Assembly (NCBI GenBank): GCA_019115985.1
Contig: DXCN01000061.1
Coordinates: 16,480-80,479 of the forward strand
DNA: 64,000 bases
Direction of reading: 5' to 3'
DNA from: Candidatus Rothia avicola
Lineage (GTDB): Bacteria; Actinomycetota; Actinomycetes; Actinomycetales; Micrococcaceae
Shown here in pieces: positions 56,389 to 64,000 of this stretch; position 1 is the first letter of the stretch; every line of letters begins with the position of its first letter. The notes under the pieces are model-generated. The model was not told the origin of the DNA. It was given only the letters and a program-made list of their open reading frames with translations, and ran no database searches. Position numbers and translations under genes: made by a program.

Positions 56389-57348
56389 ATGAGCAACACT
56401 GAATCACCCGCACCCCGTTTTGACCCCTCCCTGCTAGCGCCGCTAAAGGACGACTACACCGGCCTGCGTATTCTGGCGGTCCACGCCCACCCCGATGATG
56501 AGTCGTCTAAGGGCGCCTCAAGCATGGCAGCCTACGTGGCCCGCGGGGCCCGCGTCATGGTGGCATCAATGACCGGTGGCGAGCGCGGCGATATCCTCAA
56601 CGAGGCAGTCAACAGCAACCCCGCCGCCCACCGCGATCTGGCGGGCGTCCGCCGTGCCGAAATGAAGCAGGCAGCTGAGGTGCTCGGTATTGAGCACCGC
56701 TGGATCGGTTTCGTCGATTCGGGCCTGCCCGAGGGCGACCCCCTGCCCCCGCTGCCCTACGGTTCCTTCGCCAGCCTGCCGCTTGAGCAGGCGTCCGCCC
56801 CGCTCGTGCGCCTGGTGCGTGATTTCAAGCCCCACGTCATCCTCACCTACGACGAAATCGGCGGCTACCCCCACCCCGACCACATCATGACCCACCGGGT
56901 CTCTGTGGAGGCTTTTGAGAAGGCGGGGGACGCGGACGCCTACCCCGGCACCGGCAAGCCCTGGCAGGTCTCAAAAATCTACTACGACCGCGCCTTCAAC
57001 TTTGACCGAGTCATGGCCTTCCACAGCTACCTCGAAGGCGCCGGTCTCGAATCCCCCTTCGCCCAGTGGGTTGCCGTATCGATGGAAGAAGACATTGAGG
57101 GCCACCGTCCACCGGTCTCCCGCCACCAGACCACCACCCGCATCTCTTCAGCAGACTACTTCGAAAAGCGCGACGCGGCCCTGCTTGCCCACCGCTCCCA
57201 GGTAGCTCCCGACTCCCTCTTCTTCGCTGTTTCCCCCGAGGTCCAGCGTAAAATCTGGCCCTTCGAAGATTACGTACTGGCCCAAAGCCGGGTTGAGAGC
57301 GAACTGCCCGAAACCTGCTTCTCCACCGGCATCGACTACCATTCCTAA
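56389..57348 (+). CDS. mca: mycothiol conjugate amidase
   Basis: 'RILAVHAHPDDESSKGASSMAAYVARGARVMVASMTGGERGDILN', 'GYPHPDHIMTHRVS'. Confidence 0.93.
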   Translation: MSNTESPAPRFDPSLLAPLKDDYTGLRILAVHAHPDDESSKGASSMAAYVARGARVMVASMTGGERGDILNEAVNSNPAAHRDLAGVRRAEMKQAAEVLGIEHRWIGFVDSGLPEGDPLPPLPYGSFASLPLEQASAPLVRLVRDFKPHVILTYDEIGGYPHPDHIMTHRVSVEAFEKAGDADAYPGTGKPWQVSKIYYDRAFNFDRVMAFHSYLEGAGLESPFAQWVAVSMEEDIEGHRPPVSRHQTTTRISSADYFEKRDAALLAHRSQVAPDSLFFAVSPEVQRKIWPFEDYVLAQSRVESELPETCFSTGIDYHS

Positions 57349-57452
57349 AGCCAGGAAAGGATCAGCCCCACCGCGTACAATGGGGACTACATGCCCAGCT
57401 AGGCCAGCGCCCAGATAAAGCCCCGCACCCAAGACCAGAGGAAGCCGTCACC

Positions 57453-57791
57453 GTGTCAGCCCTGATCCCTCCATCACTTACGATTCTTGCAGCCGAAGCG
57501 ACCCCCACCGTTATTACCACGGTCAACCCCGACGGGTCCTTCCGCGGTTCACCCGGCATCGTGGGCTTCATCGTCACCTTCTGCCTGGCCGTGGCTATCG
57601 TCCTGCTGGGGCTCGACTTGACCCGGCGCGCTCGCCGTCTGCGCTACCGTAGCGAATACGCTATTGCCCGTGAGGCTGAGGAACGGGCGGCTGCTGAGGC
57701 CGCGGCCCAGGGGAAAACCGAGGAGCCTGTGCACGCCACCGTGCGCGATGAGGCCGTGGTAGCTCAGGATCATCTGCGCCGCCCCCACTAG
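57453..57791 (+). CDS. small single-TM hypothetical protein
   Basis: 112-aa ORF downstream of mca. Confidence 0.65.
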   Translation: MSALIPPSLTILAAEATPTVITTVNPDGSFRGSPGIVGFIVTFCLAVAIVLLGLDLTRRARRLRYRSEYAIAREAEERAAAEAAAQGKTEEPVHATVRDEAVVAQDHLRRPH

Positions 57792-57812
57792 GTTCTTGAG
57801 GAAAGAGAAAAT

Positions 57813-57846
57813 AAGGACGCCGTACCCGGCCGGGTGCGGCGTCCTT
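57813..57846. terminator. bidirectional terminator
   Basis: aaggacgccgtacccgg / ccgggtgcggcgtcctt. Confidence 0.85.
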
Positions 57847-57871
57847 GAGGTATAGGGGCTGTTGGTTCGCT

Positions 57872-58609
57872 CTAGAGGAAGATGCAGAACATCACGGCGA
57901 TGTAGTGCTGGATAAAGCCGAGCACGGTAAAGACGTGGAAGAGCTCGTGGAAGCCGAAGACCTGCGGGGCCATAGCGGGGCGTTTGGTGCCGTAGAAGAT
58001 GGCTCCGATGATGTAGCTGGCTCCGCCGGTGGCGATGAGGACGGTGGCGACGGGGGAGACCTGCCAGAAGTCGCCCAGGTAGAAGACCGCCATCAGGCCC
58101 ATGACAACGTAGATGGGGGTGTAGAGCCAGCGGGGGGCTCCGGTCCAGAAGACCCTGAAGAGGGTGACGGAGAGGGCACAGCCCCAGATGCTCCAGAGCA
58201 GGATAGCCTGCTGGGTGCCCTCAAGGAGGGTCAGAGCCACCGGGGTATAGGTGCCCGCGATGAGCAGGGTGATATTGGCGTGGTCGAGCCGCTTGAGGAG
58301 CATACGGGCTCTGGCTGACCAGAAACCGCGGTGGTAAATACCCGAGATGCCAAAGAGCAGGACGCCGGTGAGAGCAAAAATGGCGCAGCCGACGCCGACG
58401 ATCCCTCCGCCGGAGAGAGCAATGAGCACGATGCCGGCGACAAAGGCTACGGGTGCAAAGCCTGCATGAATCCAGCCGCGGAGTAGGGGTTTGCCGTTCT
58501 CGCGGTAGAAATCGATGATTTCACGCTGCACGTCGGTCAGCCGTTCAAGCACGCCCTGGTGGGGTGCGGCTGATGAACCGGAGGTCTGGGAGCGATAAAC
58601 ACGTGAAGC
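57872..58609 (-). CDS. hemolysin III family membrane protein
   Basis: 'KPLLRGWIHAGFAPVAFVAGIVLI', 'LDHANITLLIAGTYTPVAL', 'FGFHELFHVFTVLGFIQHYIAVM'. Confidence 0.93.
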   Translation of the reverse strand, partial: ASRVYRSQTSGSSAAPHQGVLERLTDVQREIIDFYRENGKPLLRGWIHAGFAPVAFVAGIVLIALSGGGIVGVGCAIFALTGVLLFGISGIYHRGFWSARARMLLKRLDHANITLLIAGTYTPVALTLLEGTQQAILLWSIWGCALSVTLFRVFWTGAPRWLYTPIYVVMGLMAVFYLGDFWQVSPVATVLIATGGASYIIGAIFYGTKRPAMAPQVFGFHELFHVFTVLGFIQHYIAVMFCIFL

Positions 58610-58799
58610 CATATATTTAGTATGGCAGGTCAAAATAAGTGCGGTCTAGGGGTAGCTAGAAGCTGAACTGACGGGCAGGAAGCTGGGGCGGGGCATCCGC
58701 CCACCTGCGCAGAGGAGAGCAGGGGCCTGCCCGAGCTCGCCTTGCAGGTAGAATGAGTATGGTAAAGACAACCTGCCACCCCACAACCAGGAGCAGCAC

Positions 58800-59561
58800 A
58801 TGAAGCTACCGCAGCCACTGTACACGGTGTATGAGCGGTCCCTGATTTCTGCGATTCCAGCGGAGAAACTGCCTCAGCACATCGGTGTGCTGGTCGATGG
58901 TAACCGCCGCTGGGCTGCCCTGCTGGGGGAGAGCACCAAGCACGGCCACGAGGCCGGTGCTGCCCGCATCATTGAGTTTCTGAGCTGGTGCACGGAATTG
59001 AAAATTCCGATGGTGACCCTCTACATGCTGTCTACCGAGAATCTGAAGCGCAGTAGCGATGAGCTGAATGACCTGGTTGAGGTGATTGAGGGGTTTGTGG
59101 GGCGTCTGACCGCCAGCGGCCTGGCCCGGGTTCGCCCGGTGGGTCAGCTGGAATCCCTGCCAGCGAGTCTGCGGTCTGCCTTTGAGGTAGCTGTTGAAGA
59201 AACGGCGGCGGTCAGTGGGTTGCAGGTGAATATCGCTGTTGGGTATGGCGGGCGTCAGGAGATTACGGACGCCGTGCGCGGCCTCCTACGTGAGGCGGCA
59301 GCATCCGGACGGAGCCTTGAAGGACTCGCTTCAAGTCTGACCAGCGACGATATTTCCCGCCATCTCTACACCAGCGGTATGCCCGACCCGGACCTACTGA
59401 TCCGGACCTCGGGGGAGCAGCGCCTTTCGGGCTTTATGACCTGGCAGTCGGCCTACTCCGAGTTTTATTTCTGCGAGGCCCTGTGGCCTGATTTCCGCCG
59501 GGTTGATTTCTTACGGGCCCTGCGCGATTATGCTCAGCGTCAGCGCCGGTTCGGTGCCTAA
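58800..59561 (+). CDS. isoprenyl (polyprenyl diphosphate) transferase
   Basis: 'HIGVLVDGNRRWAALLGESTKHGHEAGA', 'DPDLLIRTSGEQRLSGFMTWQSAYSEFYF'. Confidence 0.95.
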   Translation: MKLPQPLYTVYERSLISAIPAEKLPQHIGVLVDGNRRWAALLGESTKHGHEAGAARIIEFLSWCTELKIPMVTLYMLSTENLKRSSDELNDLVEVIEGFVGRLTASGLARVRPVGQLESLPASLRSAFEVAVEETAAVSGLQVNIAVGYGGRQEITDAVRGLLREAAASGRSLEGLASSLTSDDISRHLYTSGMPDPDLLIRTSGEQRLSGFMTWQSAYSEFYFCEALWPDFRRVDFLRALRDYAQRQRRFGA

Positions 59562-59578
59562 GGCTAGCCGGGGCGGCT

Positions 59579-60115
59579 ATGCTCGAACAGATATATAGCC
59601 TAGCGGCAGAAGGTCTGGGCGGACGCTGGCAGGCGGCCTTGGCTGCCCTACTTTTGGCCTGGGTGCTGGTGTGCTACCTAGTGGCAGCAGCCCGGCTGTG
59701 GGTTATTGATGTGCGCGAGCACCGCCTGCCCGACCGTATCGTTCTACCACTCTATGCCCTGGTGGGCCTACCTCTTTTCGGGGCCATCGTGCTGGTGGCC
59801 CCCGATCCCTTTGCTCAGACGCGACAGATTGCCTACGGGGCAGCGGTGATGTTTGGCTTTTATGCACTCATGCGCCTGGCATCCCGCGGGGCGCTAGGCC
59901 TGGGGGACGTAAAACTGGCAGGAGTTCTAGGTCTTTTGCTCGCCCATGTCTCGCCTCTGAACCTGCTCTGGGGCAACCTGCTTATTTTTCTCACCGGCGG
60001 CTTGTATTCCCTTGTGCTCATACTGACTCGTCGGGCTACAGGCCACACCCACATAGCTTTTGGCCCCTTCATGCTTCTCGGCACCACTGTTGCCCTACTC
60101 TTTCCCGCAACCTAG
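59579..60115 (+). CDS. prepilin peptidase (A24) family protein
   Basis: 'VIDVREHRLPDRIVLP', 'GLGDVKLAGVLGLLL'. Confidence 0.88.
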   Translation: MLEQIYSLAAEGLGGRWQAALAALLLAWVLVCYLVAAARLWVIDVREHRLPDRIVLPLYALVGLPLFGAIVLVAPDPFAQTRQIAYGAAVMFGFYALMRLASRGALGLGDVKLAGVLGLLLAHVSPLNLLWGNLLIFLTGGLYSLVLILTRRATGHTHIAFGPFMLLGTTVALLFPAT

Positions 60116-60178
60116 CTGGCCTTGCGCGCCTGCTGCCTTCGAGCGTCCGCACCGGGTGCCTGCCCACGAAAGGAAAAT

Positions 60179-60661
60179 ATGCCTACCCCACAATTTATTA
60201 CAGACCTGCGTGCCAAAATTGGCTCCGACATGCTCTGGCTTTCGGGCGCTACTGCCGTGATTCAGCGGGATAACGGCGATATTTTGTTGGTACGTCGCAG
60301 CGATACCGGGGCGTGGACGCCGGTGACCGGCATCGTCGACCCCGGCGAGAACCCCGCCCTGACCTGCCTGCGCGAAGCTGAAGAAGAAGCGGGCGTCATC
60401 ATCGAGGTGGTGGGCTTTGCCCAGCTGAAAGCCGACCCGCCCATGACCTTCGACAACGGGGACCGCTGCCAGTTTCTGGATCATACCTTCTACTGCCGTT
60501 ATGTCTCGGGGCAGGCACGGGTGAATGATGAAGAGTCGAGCCAGGTGCAGTGGGTTCCGGTGGAGAAACTCGCCGACTACTGTAGCGAACGCATGCTCGA
60601 TAGAATCGACGCCGCCCTGCACTGGCAGAGTGGCGCCCGGTTCGATCTAGAAGCGCGGTAG
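60179..60661 (+). CDS. NUDIX hydrolase
   Basis: 'GIVDPGENPALTCLREAEEEAGV' Nudix box. Confidence 0.93.
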   Translation: MPTPQFITDLRAKIGSDMLWLSGATAVIQRDNGDILLVRRSDTGAWTPVTGIVDPGENPALTCLREAEEEAGVIIEVVGFAQLKADPPMTFDNGDRCQFLDHTFYCRYVSGQARVNDEESSQVQWVPVEKLADYCSERMLDRIDAALHWQSGARFDLEAR

Positions 60662-61168
60662 CTAGACTTCGGCTGAGAGCTTGCGCAGAAGCTCAACCAG
60701 CATGGTGCGCTCAACGGGGGTCAGTTTCTCGGCCCATACGGTTTCAAGCTGGTTCTGCTGGGCAAAGATAGAGCTGACGAAGTTGGTACCGGCGGGGGTG
60801 AGCTCTACAAGGGTGCCACGCCCGTCCTCGGGGTCCTTAGCCTTGGCAATCAAGCCCTTGGCCTCTAGGGGCTTGCTGATGTTTGAGACAGCGGCCCTGG
60901 TCATGCCGGTGATATTGGCCAGGGAACTAGCCGAGGTCGCCCCGGAATGCCAAAGGGCAAAAAGCACCCGGTAGGCTGCCCAGGAGCTGCCGGCAGGGCG
61001 GTGCACCTTCGACTCAAAATCGTGGGTAATAGCCACGGCCGCGCGGTTCAGCGACATGGCAAGCAAGGTTGCGTCAACATTGACGGGTATATCGTTCTGG
61101 TCGGCAAGATTCTCGCCAACCCGGTCAATAAAAGACCAGTAGGTGTGGTTACGGGGTGATGGTTCCAT
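60662..61168 (-). CDS. MarR-family transcriptional regulator
   Basis: 'TSASSLANITGMTRAAVSNISKPLEAKGLIAKAKDPEDGRGTLVELTPAG'. Confidence 0.92.
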   Translation of the reverse strand: MEPSPRNHTYWSFIDRVGENLADQNDIPVNVDATLLAMSLNRAAVAITHDFESKVHRPAGSSWAAYRVLFALWHSGATSASSLANITGMTRAAVSNISKPLEAKGLIAKAKDPEDGRGTLVELTPAGTNFVSSIFAQQNQLETVWAEKLTPVERTMLVELLRKLSAEV

Positions 61169-61346
61169 TCCTTAAGCCTACTCACTGGGCGGCTGTGAGG
61201 GAAAAATAAGCCACCTATTACAGGCTTCAAGCGTGTGAGCAGCGTCTTCTAACCGGTCTAGTCTTGACCGACACAGCGTCGGGGGCTAGTCTCTAAGAAC
61301 ATCATGAGATAGCCGGTGCAGCGATGCTGCTGCAGAAGGAAGAAAC

Positions 61347-62543
61347 ATGCAGACCCACAACAAGGACGTTGTCATTATCGGTGCTGCCCGCACCCCCCAG
61401 GGCAAGATTATGGGTGCCCTTTCATCATTGAGTGCTGTTGAGCTGGGTACCTGCGCCCTGGGTCAGGCGCTTAAGGCCAGTACTCTAGCCCCTGAACAGG
61501 TTGAAGCTGTGATCTTTGGCCAGGTAGTACAGGCCGGGGCGGGTCAGAACCCCGCCAAGCAGACCGCACGTGCTGCCGGTATTCCTCTAGCTACCCCGGC
61601 AGTGACGGTCAATAGCGTTTGCCTCTCGGGTCTGCGCGCGGTGATAGATGCCGCCCGGCTGATTCGCTCGGGCGAGGTCCAGGTCGCTGTGGCGGGCGGC
61701 CAGGAGTCCATGTCTCGTGCCCCTTTCTTGTTGCCAGATTTCCGCTCGGGGCGAGTCTTCGGCGCTACCGGCGTGCTCGATGCTGTTGAGCGTGATGCCC
61801 TCACCGATGCCCAGAGCGGGGAGTCGATGGGTGTGCTGACTGAGGGGTCTAACGCCCGTTTTGAGGTGGCCCGCCAGGAACAGGATGCGATCGCGGCCGC
61901 TTCCCACCAGCGGGCTCACGCCGCGGCGTCCGCCGGGCTCTTTGATGCCGAAATTGCCCCGGTGCAGGTGAAAGGACGCAAGGGGCAGGTCACCGAGGTC
62001 AGAGCCGACGAGGGTGTGCGCGAGGGAACCACGGTTGAGGTGCTCGCTCAGCTGCCGCCCGCTTTTGAGCAGGGCGGCACGATTACTGCCGGGAATGCCT
62101 CCCCGCTCTCTGACGGGGCAGCGGCTCTGGTGCTCTCAAGCCGCGAATTTGCTGAAGCGAACGGAATCAAGCCGCTGGCGACCGTCCTCGCCTGGGCTAA
62201 TACCGCTGGCCCCGAGAACGTGCTGCACTATCAGCCCTCCCGCGCTATCGCCGCCGCTCTCGACAAGGCCGGGCTAACGGCGGCCGACCTAGACCATGTG
62301 GAAATCAACGAGGCTTTTGCTGCGGTCTCTGCGGTCTCTGCCCGTGAACTCGGTCTTGACCTGCAAAAGGTCAACCCCCACGGTGGTGCTATCGCTCTGG
62401 GGCATCCGGTGGGAGCATCCGGCGCCCGCCTGGTGGTTCATGCCGCTCACGCCCTCAACCAGAGCCCCGATGCTACCTACGCGGCTGTGGCCCTCTGCGG
62501 CGGGGGAGGGCAGGGCGATGCCCTGATTCTTCGCGCAGGCTAA
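61347..62543 (+). CDS. acetyl-CoA C-acetyltransferase (thiolase)
   Basis: 'NSVCLSGLRAVIDAARLI', 'NPHGGAIALGHPVGASGARLV', 'ALCGGGGQGDAL'. Confidence 0.95.
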   Translation: MQTHNKDVVIIGAARTPQGKIMGALSSLSAVELGTCALGQALKASTLAPEQVEAVIFGQVVQAGAGQNPAKQTARAAGIPLATPAVTVNSVCLSGLRAVIDAARLIRSGEVQVAVAGGQESMSRAPFLLPDFRSGRVFGATGVLDAVERDALTDAQSGESMGVLTEGSNARFEVARQEQDAIAAASHQRAHAAASAGLFDAEIAPVQVKGRKGQVTEVRADEGVREGTTVEVLAQLPPAFEQGGTITAGNASPLSDGAAALVLSSREFAEANGIKPLATVLAWANTAGPENVLHYQPSRAIAAALDKAGLTAADLDHVEINEAFAAVSAVSARELGLDLQKVNPHGGAIALGHPVGASGARLVVHAAHALNQSPDATYAAVALCGGGGQGDALILRAG

Positions 62544-62567
62544 GCTCTTGTACTACGAGGTTAAAAC

Positions 62568-62596
62568 AGGTGGGGCCCGCAGAACGGGCCCCACCT
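62568..62596. terminator. terminator between convergent thiolase and poxB-like genes
   Basis: aggtggggcccg / cgggccccacct. Confidence 0.85.
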
Positions 62597-62616
62597 CTAG
62601 TTGTATGAGAACTGGT

Positions 62617-64000
62617 TTAGGTGAGCTGACGCCAGGCGCTGGCGTTACGCAGGTTAGAACGAGCCATTGCTACAGCTTCACCGGCTCCGCGATTGAGGGC
62701 AATTTTGGAGAGCGAAGTTGCAAACCCAACAATCTGTGAGGCTTCCACCTCAGGCGGCATAGAGAGCGCGTTGGGGTCGGTAATAACCTCAACGAGGGAC
62801 GGGCCGCGGTGGGCTAGGGCATGAGAGAGCGCTTTTTCCAGTTTCTGGGGGTCGGTAACGCGCTCCGCCTCAAAGCCCATGGCGGTGGCGATGGCAGCAT
62901 AGTTGGTGTCGGGCACATCAACTCCGTAGTCCTCGAAGCCCTGAACTAGCTGCTCGAGCTTGACCATGCCGAGGGTGGAGTTGTTGTAGACCACCACGGT
63001 GAGGGGCAGGCTGTACATGCGGGCGGTGAGCAGGTCGCCAAGAAGCATGGAGAGACCACCGTCGCCCGATACCGAGATAACCTGGCGATCTGGGGCGGCA
63101 ACCTGAGCGCCAATGGCGTGAGGGAGGGCGTTAGCCATGGATCCGTGTAGGAAGGAACCGAGTAGCTCACGCTTGCCGTTGGGAGTGATATAGCGGGCCG
63201 TCCACACATTGCACATGCCGGTATCTGCTGTGAAGATAGCGTCGTTGGCGGCGAGCTCATCCAGGATCGCCGTGGCGTATTCGGGGTGGATAGGGCCCTT
63301 TTTTGAGGGCTTCTTGGTGTAGGCACCCACGACCTTGGTCATGATTTTTTCGTTCTTCTTGAGCAGGCGCTCAAGGAAGGAGCGGTTCTTCTTGCGCTTG
63401 ATAAGGGGTAGGACGGCCCGCAGGGTTGCTGCAACATCAGCTTCAACCAGCAGGCTCACGTTGGTGCGGCGGCCCATTACCTGAGCGGAGCGATCAATCT
63501 GGATGGTGTCGGTATCGGGTAGGAACTGGTCGTAGGGAAAATCCGTGCCCAACAGAAGCATCAGATCTGCCTCTTTAAGGCCCTCTGCGGCTTCTCCGTA
63601 CCCGAGAAGCCCGGTCATTCCCACATCGAAGGGGTTATCGTACTGAACGTACATTTTGCCTCGCATGGAGTGCCCCACCGGTGCGGCGGCGGCATCGGCT
63701 ACTGCAACGAGCTCATCGTGGGCTCCCTGAGCGCCGATCCCTGCAAAGATAGCGACCTTGTCTGCGGCATTGATGCGGTCAGCGATTTCTTGCACAGTTG
63801 CCTGGTCCGGGGTCATGGTACCGCGACGCATATCGCCCCAGGCAGGTACGTAGTCAACGGCGTCCTCAGCGGCGATATCGCCGGGAATCGAGACAACCGC
63901 AACGCCGCGGTTTGCAACCGCGTGGCGCATGGCGGAGTTCATGATGCGCAGTGTCTGGGCGGGGTTGATAGCCATCTCTGAGTAGCTGGAGCACTCGGCG
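62617..64000 (-). CDS. poxB: ThDP-dependent pyruvate oxidase/dehydrogenase (quinone), 5' end outside window
   Basis: 'VAIFAGIGAQGAHDEL', 'GDGGLSMLLGDLLTA...VVYNNSTLGMVKLEQ'; frame open through 64000 ('ECSSYSEMAINPAQ'). Confidence 0.88.
   Translation of the reverse strand, partial: AECSSYSEMAINPAQTLRIMNSAMRHAVANRGVAVVSIPGDIAAEDAVDYVPAWGDMRRGTMTPDQATVQEIADRINAADKVAIFAGIGAQGAHDELVAVADAAAAPVGHSMRGKMYVQYDNPFDVGMTGLLGYGEAAEGLKEADLMLLLGTDFPYDQFLPDTDTIQIDRSAQVMGRRTNVSLLVEADVAATLRAVLPLIKRKKNRSFLERLLKKNEKIMTKVVGAYTKKPSKKGPIHPEYATAILDELAANDAIFTADTGMCNVWTARYITPNGKRELLGSFLHGSMANALPHAIGAQVAAPDRQVISVSGDGGLSMLLGDLLTARMYSLPLTVVVYNNSTLGMVKLEQLVQGFEDYGVDVPDTNYAAIATAMGFEAERVTDPQKLEKALSHALAHRGPSLVEVITDPNALSMPPEVEASQIVGFATSLSKIALNRGAGEAVAMARSNLRNASAWRQLT

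Overview
High-GC actinobacterial chromosome segment. Gene content and order suggest a Micrococcaceae genome, probably Rothia-like; this is inference and no database was searched. Most of the window is housekeeping: purN/purH, glyA/folD, trpS, sdhCDAB, a BMP-type nucleoside ABC importer with cdd/deoA/add, mazG-eno-divIC-DUF501-ppx, ndh, ilvA, greA, mca, an isoprenyl transferase, a thiolase and a poxB-like gene. The main accessory feature is a visibly AT-richer island of about 3.4 kb (41.1-44.6 kb) between eno and divIC. It encodes a lactococcin-972-family bacteriocin precursor, a large DUF1430-type membrane protein and a cognate ABC ATPase. The island is bracketed by two ~68-bp near-identical direct copies of the eno terminator region. 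Other points of interest: a VapBC-like toxin-antitoxin pair that looks partly degenerate, next to a near-perfect 28-bp inverted repeat that truncates an SDR pseudogene; an orphan AztD-like zinc metallochaperone with a Zur-box-like upstream dyad; a tRNA with a UAA anticodon but a short variable region; and a candidate family of long structured intergenic elements sharing GGCTSGSATGA plus a GCG-NNN-GCG hairpin. All calls come from reading the sequence and the supplied ORFs. Product names rest on recognised motifs and need a homology search.
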